Positions 7,345 to 16,118 of a stretch of 55,542 bases of DNA are shown one piece after another (position 1 is the stretch's first letter; each line of letters begins with the position of its first letter). The notes under the pieces are model-generated. The model saw only the letters and a program-made list of their open reading frames with translations, was not told the origin of the DNA and did no database searches. Source of the stretch: Gaiella sp038230035 (lineage in GTDB: Bacteria > Actinomycetota > Thermoleophilia > Gaiellales > Gaiellaceae); NCBI GenBank assembly GCA_038230035.1, contig JBBRNX010000020.1, positions 1 to 55,542 of the forward strand, written 5' to 3'. A program made the position numbers and the translations under genes.

Positions 7345-8644
7345 CCACGAGGCGCTCGACCGAGCCGGCGGCGTCTCCAGAGCCCACCTTTTCTCCCCGC
7401 TCCGGCATCGCGACTTCCGTGTGCTCTGGGCGGGAATGGCCGTGTCGCTCGTTGGCGACGGCATCTTCCTCGTCGCGATTGCGTGGGAGGCGTACACGCT
7501 CTGGAACGCACCTGCGGCACTCGCCATTGTCGGCATCGGGATGACCATCCCGACCGTTCTCTTCCTCCTGCCGGGCGGTGTTGTCAGCGATCGGCTCGAC
7601 CGGCGCACGGTGATGCTGTGTGCAGACGGGCTCCGCGGCCTCGCAGTCGCTGCGCTCGCGGCTCTCGCGTTCGCCTCCGTGCTGCGCCTCTGGGAGCTCG
7701 TGGCTCTCGTCGGGATCTACGGCATCGGGACGGCGTTCTTCACTCCTGCGTTCGATGCGATCGTCCCGGATCTGCTGCCCGCCGAGGACCTGGCCGCTGC
7801 GAATGCCCTCGACCAGTTCGTCCGTCCTATCGCCTTTCGTCTTGCGGGCCCGGCAATCGGCGGAGGGCTCGTTGCGCTCGGCGCCGGAGTCGCGTTCGCG
7901 ATCGACGCGCTGTCGTTCGGGGTGTCGGGGATCGCGGTGCTGCTGATGCGTCGGGCCGACCAGCCTTGGCGAGAGACACCGACGCCGGCGGTCACCGCGA
8001 TGGTCGAGGGGCTGCGCTTCGTTCGGCACCGTGTTTGGCTCTGGGGGACGCTCGTTTCGGCCGCAGTTGCGTATCTCATCTTCCTCGGGCCCACCGAGGT
8101 GCTTCTGCCGTACGTGGTGAAGAACGAGCTCCACGGCTCGGCCGGGATTCTCGGGCTGGTGTTCGCTGCCGGGGGCTTGGGGGCGATCCTGTCGGCTGTC
8201 GTGCTCGGGCAGCGTCGCCATCCGCGGCGCGACGTGACCGTGATGTACGTCACTTGGACGATCGCGACGCTTGCCGTCGCCGGCTACGGGCTCGCGACCG
8301 CCGCCTGGCAGCTGATGATCGCCTGCTTCCTCTTCAACGGGCTGGAGACCGCCGGCACGATCGTCTGGGCGACGATGAAGCAGCGCCATGTGCCGGCGTC
8401 GATGCTCGGCAGGGTCTCGAGCCTCGACTGGTTGATCTCGATCGGCCTGCTCCCCCTGTCGTTCGCCCTCACCGCGCCGGTCGCCGGCCTCTTCGGAGTT
8501 CGGGCGACGCTCATCGGCGCGGGCCTCATCGGCGGCGCGATCACATTCGCTGCGCTGTTCCTCCCGGGCATGCGGGAGATCGAAGGGCAGCCCGCGAACG
8601 CACTCGGACGCTCGACCGATCCTGATTTCGCAGTCGTCGCCTAG
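7334..8644 (+). CDS. MFS transporter, EntS/MdfA-like drug or siderophore exporter type
   Basis: A 436-residue major facilitator protein with about 10-12 membrane helices. It starts with the LFSPLRHRDFRVLWAGMAVSLVGDG motif typical of MFS_3/EntS-like exporters, and has the loop 2-3 signature GGVVSDRLDRRTVML, with D and R residues for conformational switching. The VPDLLPAEDLAAANALDQF stretch is also a family hallmark. ATG 7334 lies inside the end of the EAL frame (11-nt overlap), so it belongs to the same transcript as the synthase and GGDEF-EAL genes. The substrate cannot be read from sequence. The 3' end overlaps the convergent Eis-like gene by 4 nt. Confidence 0.88.
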   Translation: MLHSHEALDRAGGVSRAHLFSPLRHRDFRVLWAGMAVSLVGDGIFLVAIAWEAYTLWNAPAALAIVGIGMTIPTVLFLLPGGVVSDRLDRRTVMLCADGLRGLAVAALAALAFASVLRLWELVALVGIYGIGTAFFTPAFDAIVPDLLPAEDLAAANALDQFVRPIAFRLAGPAIGGGLVALGAGVAFAIDALSFGVSGIAVLLMRRADQPWRETPTPAVTAMVEGLRFVRHRVWLWGTLVSAAVAYLIFLGPTEVLLPYVVKNELHGSAGILGLVFAAGGLGAILSAVVLGQRRHPRRDVTVMYVTWTIATLAVAGYGLATAAWQLMIACFLFNGLETAGTIVWATMKQRHVPASMLGRVSSLDWLISIGLLPLSFALTAPVAGLFGVRATLIGAGLIGGAITFAALFLPGMREIEGQPANALGRSTDPDFAVVA

Positions 8645-9861
8645 AAAATCTCGGGGCACCAGGGCGCGGCAGGCGTCGCGAATAGCGCATCGGCTCTGGC
8701 GATCCCGCCACGGGTTAGCTCCTCCACCCGCTCAGCCGCGGCAAGCTCGCGGAGCGAGAACCCTCCGAGGAATGCCGAGCCAAGCGCCTGCACGTCGAGC
8801 CGCACGTCCGGCCGCCGGCGGGAGCGTCGAGCGCCACCGCCGTCGATCGTCCACGTGCCGAGGTTATCGGGGAAGAGCGGGTCGCTCGTGACCTCGAGCG
8901 TCACACGCCCGTCGCTCGCATAGGAGCGCGCGGCAAGCGCCGCCCCGACATCGACGAGCCTGAGCCAGAGGCCGTCCCAGAGCCGACCTCGCAACTCGTT
9001 GATCCGCGCAGTCAGCAGAAGGAGGGGGTGATCGAGAGGGAGCAAGCGGGTTTCGACCTCGTCGGTCCAGTCGATCTCGAGCAGGAAGCGCCAGATCTCC
9101 CGCGTCGCCCGGGCGTCGACACCGAGTGCGTCCTGCACGACGATCTTCTTGTTCCAGTTCGAACCGGAGCCATCGACCCTGATCCGGTAGATGGCGTACC
9201 CCGCCGGCTTGCCGTCAAGCTCGAGCAAGGCTCGATTCAACGGTCCTGCCCCACGCCGCCGCTCCGGCGAGTCGTCGAGCGTGCGCACTTCCCACCAGGC
9301 CCGTGGGCGCCCGAGAAAGCCGACCGTACGCTTGCCGATGCGGTTGTAGAGCTGTGGCAGCAGCCGGAGCGCCTCGTCGTGGTCGAGCATCCGGACCTTC
9401 CCCTCACGCGCGGGCAGATCGCCGCGGAGGCCGGCGGTTTGTCGTTTCGCCTCGACGATGAGCCCGACCGAGGCAAGCCCGTAGCCGTATCGGCCGTAGA
9501 TCGTCTCCTCCGACGCCCAGAGGGCGGCGATCGGCTCGCCGCGCTCGCGCACATCTCGAAGCTGGGCTCCCATCAGCCGCGTGAGCAGCCCGCGCCGGCG
9601 ATGCGACGGCAGGACGCCGACCACAGTCACTCCCGCACAGGTCAATGGCCCGCCGGGGATGGTCAACTCGAGGGGCATTACGCCGGCGCCGGCGACGATG
9701 GCGTCGTCGTCGAACACACAGTGCAGACGATCCGATGGGAGCAACCGCGAGAAGCGTTCGGCATCGTCCACGGTCGGTTCCCAGCCGAAGTAATGGCCGA
9801 TGACCGAGAAAGCCTTCCGGTGCTCGTCCAGATCGCGGGCGGTACGGACACGGAACGCCAT
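8641..9861 (-). CDS. Eis-like GNAT N-acetyltransferase
   Basis: A 406-residue protein with the layout of mycobacterial Eis: an N-terminal GNAT fold with the acetyl-CoA loop VGVLPSHRRRGLLTRLM (about residues 80-97), a second GNAT-like fold (about 145-290), and a C-terminal SCP2-like domain (about 300-400). SEETIYGRYGYGLAS is typical of the family. Eis enzymes acetylate aminoglycosides and some proteins at several amines; the substrate here is unknown. The C-terminus is EIF, fitting the Eis pattern in which the terminal carboxylate enters the active site. ATG 9861 follows a TAGGAT box by 6 nt, so the message is probably leaderless. Confidence 0.88.
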   Translation of the reverse strand: MAFRVRTARDLDEHRKAFSVIGHYFGWEPTVDDAERFSRLLPSDRLHCVFDDDAIVAGAGVMPLELTIPGGPLTCAGVTVVGVLPSHRRRGLLTRLMGAQLRDVRERGEPIAALWASEETIYGRYGYGLASVGLIVEAKRQTAGLRGDLPAREGKVRMLDHDEALRLLPQLYNRIGKRTVGFLGRPRAWWEVRTLDDSPERRRGAGPLNRALLELDGKPAGYAIYRIRVDGSGSNWNKKIVVQDALGVDARATREIWRFLLEIDWTDEVETRLLPLDHPLLLLTARINELRGRLWDGLWLRLVDVGAALAARSYASDGRVTLEVTSDPLFPDNLGTWTIDGGGARRSRRRPDVRLDVQALGSAFLGGFSLRELAAAERVEELTRGGIARADALFATPAAPWCPEIF

Positions 9862-9867
9862 CAGGCG

Positions 9868-9873
9868 ATCCTA
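9868..9873 (-). promoter_or_regulatory. -10 box, leaderless, Eis-like gene
   Basis: TAGGAT on the minus strand lies 6 nt before the ATG at 9861; there is no ribosome site. Confidence 0.45.
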
Positions 9874-9896
9874 GTCTCGAAACTGCAGCGAGACCG

Positions 9897-10818
9897 TCAG
9901 CGCGCGAAGGCAAGCGTCACCCACACGGAGCGGTGCGACGACGGGCCGAAGCCGGCGCGCGTCCGGCGGTCCGTGACCGTGAGATCGCGCGAGTAGAGCA
10001 GCTGATCGATCGGGACGCCGAAGAAACCCAGCGACGCGGGCCAGCTTGCCTGCAAGCCAAAGCCGTCAGACGAGCTCGACAGCCGCGCGTCGTGCTCCAC
10101 GTCGTGCAGCGCGGCCGACCACGGCACGGCGTTGAGGTCGCCCAGTACCACGGCCGGTCCGTGCTGCGCCCGCGCCCACGTCGCCGCTGCCGTCAACTCC
10201 GTGTCTCGCGCGCTCTCCCGCGCAGGACTCCACGGCGAGGTCGTGTGCAGAGCTAGAACATGAATCACGCGTCCTGCGAATGGAACATCGAACGCAACCG
10301 ACGGTATCGGCAAGCCATCGAGGCAGGGGACGCTGGAGCGTCACAGGCAGCCGCGACAGGACGACGACCCGCTCGCCGGCGGGTCCTGGTGGACGATAGG
10401 CGCGGTAGCCGACGATCTCGTTCCCGAGGTAACTCGCAGGCCTCAGGTCGGGCTCCAGCACCACGAAGACGTCGGGCTGACGTAAGCGCACCGCAGCACG
10501 GAGCGCCGATATGTCGCCCGGCAGACCACGCATGTTCACATGACCGATCTCGAACCGCGCGGTTCCGACCGGCGGAACGTGATGTCCGAAGTACACGCGT
10601 TCGACTGCTGCGGCATTCGCGGCGACCGCGACAACAGCAAGTGCGACGACCACCCATCCACGCAGAGCCGCAGCGACCAAGCCGCCGACGAGGACAGCAA
10701 TGGCTATCTGAACCCGGAAGCTCGCCAGCAGATCGCCAAGCCATGTCCGCCCCGCGACAAACGGCAGCAGGGACACTCCCACCAACACAACCGATAGGCC
10801 TCGCCCTGCGACCTTCAC
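9897..10818 (-). pseudogene. Membrane endonuclease/exonuclease/phosphatase family protein, one frameshift
   Basis: Start GTG 10818. The first frame encodes about three membrane helices (residues about 5-85) and the start of an EEP fold (GHVNMRGLPGDISALRAAV, QPDVFVVLEPD, GERVVVLSRLP). Near 10312 one extra base moves the message to another frame, which supplies the rest: GRVIHVLALHTTSPW, AVVLGDLNAVPWS (catalytic Asp-Asn), and GPSSHRSVWVTLAFAR (catalytic His region), ending at 9897. Removing one T from CTTGCC in the coding strand restores a 306-residue protein like the VanJ/YafD-type membrane EEP hydrolases. Without a fix, the first frame ends at 10066. It could be a true inactivation or a one-base sequence error; both halves are well preserved, so it is recent either way. 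Confidence 0.7.
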
Positions 10819-10870
10819 GCGCGAGCGCTACCTCGTGCTCTCCAGGTCATCCGGACGCCGCCGCATCTCC

Positions 10871-13030
10871 TCAAGGGATCTTCTCCAACGGTGCGTACTC
10901 GAGCATCAGCTTCCGCTCGCTGCCGTCGTCCGCGAAGCGCACGGTGACGACGCCTCCGGGCTCCATCTTCGTCACGACACCCTCGCCAAGGGAGCCGTGG
11001 CGCACCGAGTCGCCTGTCTGCAGCGACGGCATGTCACGGCTCTCGCGCATTGGCGCGGCAACTCGCGGCGAGGCGTACGACTGCCACGACGAAGGTCGCA
11101 GCCGCTCCCGCACGACGGCATCCGGCAGCTCGTCGAGGAAGCGGGAACCGAGGTTGTACTCCCGCCGTCCGTACAGGGAGCGCGCCATCGCATGGGTCAG
11201 CGTCAGCCTCTCCATGGCGCGCGTCATGCCGACGTACGCAAGCCGCCGCTCCTCCTCGATCCCCTGTTCCTCGATCGAGCGGGAGTGCGGGAAGATCCCC
11301 TCCTCCATCCCGATCATGAAGACGGCGCGGAATTCGAGGCCTTTCGCGTTGTGGAGCGTCATCAGCGTGACCATGCCGCGGTCGTCCTCGATCCCATCCT
11401 GGTCCGAGACGAGCGAGATCGACTGCAGGAACTCGGACAGAACTGGATTCTCGGACTGCTCGCGGTACTCGCGGGCGACGCCGACGAGCTCCTGCAGGTT
11501 CTCGATCCGACCGCGCGCCTCGATCGTGCGCTCGGCTTCGTACGCCTCGATCGTGCCGCTCCGCTGCAGCACCGCCTCCACAAGCTCGTCGACCGGCAGC
11601 TCCTGCGCTGCGGCCATCAGCGACTCCATCGTCGTGCGGAAACCGCGCAGCGCCTTGACCGCGGCAGTGCCGACACCAGCGGCCTCCGGATCGGCAATCG
11701 ATTCCCACAGCGAGCCGCCGACCGTGTCTGCGTGCGTGACGAGCCGCTGCAGCGACGTATCGCCGATCCCGCGCCGCGGCCGGTTCGCAATCCGCAACAG
11801 CGCTACCGCGTCGGCAGGGTTGTCGAGGACGGACAGGTACGCGACTGCATCCTTGATCTCGGCGCGCTCGTAGAAGCGTGGGCCCCCGATCACCTGATAC
11901 GGGATGTCCTGGCGGACGAGCACGTCCTCCAGGACGCGCGATTGCGCGTTCGTGCGGTAGAAGACCGCCGTCTCGTTAGCCGACGTCCCCTCCTCCACGA
12001 GCCGCGCGATCTCGGCCGCGACGAACCGCGCCTCGGCGTGCTCATCCTCGACCTCGATCACCTGCACCGGATCGCCCTCGCCGAGATCCGAGAAGAGTCG
12101 CTTCGGCTTCCGCTCGCGGTTGTTCTCGATCAGCGAGTTCGCCGCGCCGAGAATCGCGTTCGTCGAGCGGTAGTTCTGCTCGAGCGCAATGGTGGTCGCC
12201 CCTGGGAAGTCGCGCTCGAAGTCCATGATGTTGGAGATGTCGGCGCCACGGAACGCATAGATCGACTGGTCCGGATCGCCGACGGCGAACACGTTCTGGT
12301 GCTCTGCGGCAAGCAGCTGCAGGAGCCTGTACTGAGCGTGGTTCGTGTCCTGGTACTCGTCGACGAGGATGTAGCGGAACGCCTTCTGCCAATGCTCACG
12401 CGCTTCCGGGAACCGCTCCAGGATCTCCACGACGAGCAGTAGAAGGTCGTCGAAGTCGACAGCGTTCGAGCCGAAGAGCTTCCGCTGGTACAGCTCGTAC
12501 ACCTCTGCGACCGTCTGATCGTAGAACGACGAGACACGCGCCATGTAGGCGTCCGGGCCGAGGAGCTGGTTCTTCGCGTTCGAGATCTGGGAGTGGATGC
12601 CCCGCGGCGTGAACCGCTTCGGATCGCGGTCAAGCTCTGCCAGACAGGCCTTCACGACTCGGATCTGGTCGGCCTGGTCGTAGATCGTGAAGTTGGAGCG
12701 GTAGCCGAGCCTCGGCGCTTCGGCCCGCAAAATCCGTCCGCAGGCGGCGTGGAAGGTGAGGATCCAGATCGCCCGGACGGTTCGGCCGAGCATTCCCTCC
12801 AGCCGGTCGCGCATCTCCCCAGCGGCCTTGTTCGTGAACGTGATGGCGAGAATCTCGTTCGGCCTGACACCGCATGCGCGCACGAGATGCGCGACCCGGT
12901 GTGTGAGGACACGCGTCTTCCCGGAACCTGCTCCGGCAACCGCGAGCAGCGGCCCTTCCGTGTGGAGAACGGCCTCACGCTGCGGCTCGTTCAGCGACGC
13001 AAGGTGCTCGACCGAGTCCACAGAGGTCAC
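10871..13030 (-). CDS. pcrA: ATP-dependent DNA helicase PcrA/UvrD
   Basis: A 719-residue superfamily 1A 3'-5' helicase used in nucleotide excision repair, mismatch repair and removal of stalled complexes. Motifs in order: Q-motif LNEPQREAV, Walker A VAGAGSGKTRVL (about residue 33), ITFTNKAAGEM, Walker B ILVDEYQDTN (about 220), GDPDQSIYAFRGAD, EQNYRST, TLHNAKGLEF and RRLAYVGMTRAMERL. The C-terminal segment ends in the Tudor-like RNA polymerase-binding domain (GDSVRHGSLGEGVVTKME), as in Gram-positive PcrA. The length is usual. GTG 13030 is 6 nt from a TAGCAT box. The frameshifted EEP gene starts 52 nt downstream on the same strand. Confidence 0.95.
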   Translation of the reverse strand: MTSVDSVEHLASLNEPQREAVLHTEGPLLAVAGAGSGKTRVLTHRVAHLVRACGVRPNEILAITFTNKAAGEMRDRLEGMLGRTVRAIWILTFHAACGRILRAEAPRLGYRSNFTIYDQADQIRVVKACLAELDRDPKRFTPRGIHSQISNAKNQLLGPDAYMARVSSFYDQTVAEVYELYQRKLFGSNAVDFDDLLLLVVEILERFPEAREHWQKAFRYILVDEYQDTNHAQYRLLQLLAAEHQNVFAVGDPDQSIYAFRGADISNIMDFERDFPGATTIALEQNYRSTNAILGAANSLIENNRERKPKRLFSDLGEGDPVQVIEVEDEHAEARFVAAEIARLVEEGTSANETAVFYRTNAQSRVLEDVLVRQDIPYQVIGGPRFYERAEIKDAVAYLSVLDNPADAVALLRIANRPRRGIGDTSLQRLVTHADTVGGSLWESIADPEAAGVGTAAVKALRGFRTTMESLMAAAQELPVDELVEAVLQRSGTIEAYEAERTIEARGRIENLQELVGVAREYREQSENPVLSEFLQSISLVSDQDGIEDDRGMVTLMTLHNAKGLEFRAVFMIGMEEGIFPHSRSIEEQGIEEERRLAYVGMTRAMERLTLTHAMARSLYGRREYNLGSRFLDELPDAVVRERLRPSSWQSYASPRVAAPMRESRDMPSLQTGDSVRHGSLGEGVVTKMEPGGVVTVRFADDGSERKLMLEYAPLEKIP

Positions 13031-13036
13031 TCATCG

Positions 13037-13042
13037 ATGCTA
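13037..13042 (-). promoter_or_regulatory. -10 box, leaderless, pcrA
   Basis: TAGCAT on the minus strand is 6 nt before the GTG start of pcrA at 13030. Confidence 0.45.
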
Positions 13043-13123
13043 GCGGTCGAATCCGCGGGTACCGGCTGTTGCCAGATTGTTGACGCGACGCATATGCAAG
13101 AGCACAATCCCGCGGGGGCCGAT

Positions 13124-13153
13124 GGGCCCGGGCCCTCTGCGGCTCCCGGGCCC
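13124..13153. repeat. GC-only perfect hairpin between pcrA and the methyltransferase
   Basis: Arms GGGCCCGGG (13124-13132) and CCCGGGCCC (13145-13153) with a 12-nt spacer. It lies between divergent genes, just ahead of the -10 box of the plus-strand methyltransferase. It has no U-tract, so it is not a standard terminator. Confidence 0.5.
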
Positions 13154-13172
13154 GCGGCTGCCTTTCTCCTCC

Positions 13173-13178
13173 TACGAT
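13173..13178 (+). promoter_or_regulatory. -10 box, leaderless, methyltransferase
   Basis: TACGAT ends 7 nt before ATG 13186. This decides in favour of 13186 over ATG 13177, which would begin inside the box. Confidence 0.4.
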
Positions 13179-13185
13179 GCGGCGA

Positions 13186-13929
13186 ATGACGCCAGCCCTG
13201 TCCTTGCATGCCTGGTTGCGGTACGACGCGATCCTTCGTCAGCTGAGACGAGCGACCGATGTTCGTTCGATCCTCGAGATCGGAGCCGGCCAGGGAGCGG
13301 TCGGCGTCATGCTCGCACGTCGGTATTCGTACACCGGCCTCGAACCGGATGCGGCATCGTTCGCGGTCGCGAAGTTGCGCTTCGACACCGCCGCTGTGCA
13401 GCGGATGGTGAACGGCGATTTCCGCGCGCTGGCCACGGACGACGCCTTCGATCTGGTCTGCGCGTTCGAGGTGCTCGAGCACATCGAGGACGACGCGGGA
13501 GCGGTTGCAGAATGGGTCGAGCGGATCCGCCCCGGTGGCTGGCTTCTGCTCAGCGTCCCTGCAGGGCGCGAGCGGATGGGTGCGGCCGATCTGAAGGCCG
13601 GGCATTTCCGCCGCTATGACCGCGATGACCTCGTCTCGCTCCTTGCCGCGGCCGGTCTCACCGACAGCTCGGTTGTCACCTACGGTTTTCCGGTCGGCTA
13701 CATGCTGGAAGCTGGTCGCAACATTCTTGCGCGCCGGCCTGAGATGACGGCGTCGATGTCCGACCGCACAGCCGCTAGTGGACGGTGGCTCCAGCCGCCG
13801 GACTGGGCGGCACCCGCGACGTGGGCTCTCGCCTTGCCTATGCGAGCGCTACAACGCCCGTTCGGCGGTGGCCTCCTGGGCACCGGCCTCGTCGTCCTCG
13901 CACGACGCCCGTGCTCCGTCGCGTCGTAG
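13186..13929 (+). CDS. Class I SAM-dependent methyltransferase
   Basis: A 247-residue methyltransferase of the Methyltransf_11/UbiE-like group. Motif I ILEIGAGQGAVGVMLARR (about residues 32-48) binds SAM. YTGLEPDAASF supplies the acidic residue for the ribose, FDLVCAFEVLEHIEDD is motif II/post-I, and RIRPGGWLLLSVPAGRERM is motif III. HFRRYDRDDLVSLLAAAG is typical of methyltransferases acting on lipids, quinones or sugars; the acceptor is not identifiable. The C-terminus has two hydrophobic stretches, so it may sit at the membrane. Its last 81 nt overlap the convergent HAAS protein gene. Confidence 0.85.
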   Translation: MTPALSLHAWLRYDAILRQLRRATDVRSILEIGAGQGAVGVMLARRYSYTGLEPDAASFAVAKLRFDTAAVQRMVNGDFRALATDDAFDLVCAFEVLEHIEDDAGAVAEWVERIRPGGWLLLSVPAGRERMGAADLKAGHFRRYDRDDLVSLLAAAGLTDSSVVTYGFPVGYMLEAGRNILARRPEMTASMSDRTAASGRWLQPPDWAAPATWALALPMRALQRPFGGGLLGTGLVVLARRPCSVAS

Positions 13930-14799
13930 CCCGAGTGGGCGCCCGAGCACGCGGAAGCAGACGAGCAACACCGCAAACTCTCCCACTGCGCCCGCCGGTC
14001 CGGCGAACGGACCGACCGCCGCAGCAAGAACGAATCCGACGAGGACCGCGAAGCGCCAGGGGTGAGACGGAAAGTCATGGCGGCGGACGACAGGCATCTG
14101 GAACAGCAGGGCGAGGTCGTCGAACACATCGTCCGCTCGGCCCTCAACCGGGACGACTGGCCGCGCGGCTCGTCGAGTCGCAAGGCCGACGACAAGGAGA
14201 GGAGGGATGAGCACGGCGCAGGCAACGACAACGCCGACCAGCCACCAGCCCGCGATGATCCGGCGTTGATCGATCGCGAACAGGCCTAGCGACACGAGCG
14301 TGAGAATCCCAGCCGTCGAGGCCACCGCCGCGCGCGCCCGCTGCATCCGAAGCTCCGCCGCCGCCAGCGTGTCTCGGTTCCGCATGCGCACGACGCGCAG
14401 CAGAGCCAGCACACCCGAGACAAAGGCGATCTGTGGAAGGAATACGATGCCTGCGGAGGCGAGCAAGCCCAGGCCCGGCACTCTTCCGCCCGACTGATCG
14501 AGCTGCGAGCCGCTCGGGAAGCTGAGGTAGAGCGCGGCGTACGCGAGTCCAACCGGGGCGAGAACGAAGAACGTTGCGTATGCGGCCGATCTGGTTCGAC
14601 TGGTGGCGACCTCAGCCGCGACGAGTCCCGCCAGTTCTCGCGGCGAGCCGAACGTACGAACCGCTTCTTCCTCGCCGACACGGGCAACCGTCTCCTCCAG
14701 ATGATCTCGCGCTTCGGCGAGCATGCGATGGTAACCGGCGCCACGAACGCCAAGGTCGTCGAGCGCGGCGCCGAGCTGCTCGAGAATCGCATCGATCAC
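13849..14799 (-). CDS. HAAS-domain membrane protein, partner of PadR regulator
   Basis: A 316-residue protein starting at GTG 14799, which overlaps the PadR stop as GTGA. Residues about 1-65 form a helical HAAS/DUF1700-type domain (LDDLGVRGAGYHRMLAEARD, VGEEEAVRTFGSPRELAGLV). Residues about 75-300 hold six or seven membrane helices. PadR-HAAS pairs are common in Actinobacteria and Firmicutes and are thought to work as one-component regulators coupled to a membrane partner; the signal is unknown. The 3' end runs 81 nt into the convergent methyltransferase gene. The last 25 or so residues are charged and poorly conserved in style. Confidence 0.8.
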   Translation of the reverse strand: MIDAILEQLGAALDDLGVRGAGYHRMLAEARDHLEETVARVGEEEAVRTFGSPRELAGLVAAEVATSRTRSAAYATFFVLAPVGLAYAALYLSFPSGSQLDQSGGRVPGLGLLASAGIVFLPQIAFVSGVLALLRVVRMRNRDTLAAAELRMQRARAAVASTAGILTLVSLGLFAIDQRRIIAGWWLVGVVVACAVLIPPLLVVGLATRRAARPVVPVEGRADDVFDDLALLFQMPVVRRHDFPSHPWRFAVLVGFVLAAAVGPFAGPAGAVGEFAVLLVCFRVLGRPLGLRRDGARASCEDDEAGAQEATAERAL

Positions 14800-15128
14800 G
14801 CGATCGCCACCTGCATCGCCGTCACGTACCCGTCCCAGGCCGTGCGCTGACGACCGAGCTCCGCCTGACCCTTCGGCGTGAGCCGGTAGACGCGCCGCTT
14901 TCGCGTCCCGGTCGCCTCCACCCACGACGAGTCGAGAAGACCGCGGCGCTCGAGCCGGTAGAGCGCCGGATACACGGTCCCTTCGGCGAGATCGAACACG
15001 CCTTCACTGCGCTCTCGAACGGTCTCGAGGATCGCATAGCCGTGAGCAGGGCCGGCCTCGAGCGCGGCCAGGAGGAGTAGGTCGACGTGCCCTTTCAAGA
15101 CGTCTCCCGCCGATACCTTGCTCCGCAC
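14796..15128 (-). CDS. PadR-family transcriptional regulator
   Basis: A 110-residue winged-helix repressor: KGHVDLLLLAALEAGPAHGY (helices 1-2), YAILETVRERSEGVFDLAEG, TVYPALYRLERRGLLDSSWV (recognition helix and wing start), then GTRKRRVYRLTPKGQAELGR. The length matches the PadR-s1 type. The frame is open further upstream, but GTG 15128 is chosen because a TTGACA/TACGCT promoter places transcription start on that codon. It overlaps the HAAS gene by 4 nt, so they are co-translated. Autorepression is likely by family habit. Confidence 0.88.
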   Translation of the reverse strand: MRSKVSAGDVLKGHVDLLLLAALEAGPAHGYAILETVRERSEGVFDLAEGTVYPALYRLERRGLLDSSWVEATGTRKRRVYRLTPKGQAELGRQRTAWDGYVTAMQVAIA

Positions 15129-15135
15129 GGTCTCG

Positions 15136-15164
15136 AGCGTATACCTCGTGCTACTAGGTGTCAA
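15136..15164 (-). promoter_or_regulatory. PadR operon promoter, leaderless
   Basis: -35 TTGACA (15159-15164), 17-bp spacer, -10 TACGCT (15136-15141), 7 nt to GTG 15128. The spacer holds GAGGTATAC next to CGCTC, a partial palindrome over the -10 that could be the PadR operator. Confidence 0.6.
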
Positions 15165-15181
15165 GGCGCCGGCAGGCCCGG

Positions 15182-15187
15182 TATCGT
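15182..15187 (+). promoter_or_regulatory. -10 box, leaderless, tandem GNAT gene
   Basis: TATCGT followed by 7 nt and GTG 15195. It is back to back with the PadR promoter. Confidence 0.4.
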
Positions 15188-15194
15188 CGCCGCC

Positions 15195-16118
15195 GTGATT
15201 CGCGAGCCCACGACCGACGACGCGGAGCAGATCGCCGCCCTCCAGGAGACGATCTATCCCGAGTTCGTCCGCTCGGTAGCGGCTGTGCGCTACTACCTGG
15301 AGCTCAAACCGCCGGGATCGCACATGCGCCGATGGTGCGCCGAGGCAGGCGGCGAGCTGATCGGCCTGGCGAGCGCCAGCTTGAATGTCCAGACCAGCGA
15401 GAAGGGAGTCGCGTGGATCGACGTCATCGTCGACCCCTCACAGCGAGCTCGCGGAATCGGTGGCGCGCTCTACGAGCTCGCCGAGCGCCACACCCGCGAC
15501 GTCGGCGCCCGCCGGATCCTCGCCGAGTCGCGCGCGGACGACGCGAGCGTCGCCTTCGCGCAGTCGCGCGCGTACGAGCAAATCGCCTCGCACGACCTGT
15601 TGCGCCTCGATCCCCGCACCGTGCAGCCCGTGCCGCTGCGGCCAGGTGTCGAGGTGCTGTCGTTCGCCGCCTTCGTCGATGACCCGACGCCGCTCCACCG
15701 TGTCGATGCGGCGGCGACGCTCGACGAGCCCGGCGGTGTCACCTGGGACGCGATCACTTACGAGCACTGGCTGGCGGACTACTGGAACAGCCCGAGCGTC
15801 GATCGCGACGCGAGCATGGCTGCGCTCGTCGACGGGGAGGTCGCGAGCATCACGTGGCTCCGTTCCGATCACGCGAGCGGACGGGCGACAAACGCCGGAA
15901 CGGGCACGCATCCCGACCACCGAGGCCGCGGGCTGGCAACAGTGGCCAAGCGTGCCTCGCTCGTCCGCGCAGCAGAGCTCGGGATCAGCGCGGTCTACAC
16001 CGGCAACGACGCGACGAACGCGCCGATGCAGGCGATCAACCGCAAGCTCGGCTACCAACCGTTCTCGACGGAGATCGCCTGGGAGAAGTCGCTGACCCCG
16101 GCTACCAGCGAACCGTGA
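15195..16118 (+). CDS. Tandem GNAT N-acetyltransferase
   Basis: A 307-residue protein with two GNAT folds. The first (about residues 1-145) has the acetyl-CoA loop DVIVDPSQRARGIGGALYEL. The second (about 155-305) has the loop NAGTGTHPDHRGRGLATVAK. The frame is open further 5', but GTG 15195 follows a TATCGT box by 7 nt and begins IREPTTDDAEQIAALQ, the usual GNAT start. The substrate is unknown; MshD is a known tandem GNAT but the sequence does not specifically point to it. The 3' end overlaps the convergent secreted protein by 17 nt. Confidence 0.85.
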   Translation: MIREPTTDDAEQIAALQETIYPEFVRSVAAVRYYLELKPPGSHMRRWCAEAGGELIGLASASLNVQTSEKGVAWIDVIVDPSQRARGIGGALYELAERHTRDVGARRILAESRADDASVAFAQSRAYEQIASHDLLRLDPRTVQPVPLRPGVEVLSFAAFVDDPTPLHRVDAAATLDEPGGVTWDAITYEHWLADYWNSPSVDRDASMAALVDGEVASITWLRSDHASGRATNAGTGTHPDHRGRGLATVAKRASLVRAAELGISAVYTGNDATNAPMQAINRKLGYQPFSTEIAWEKSLTPATSEP

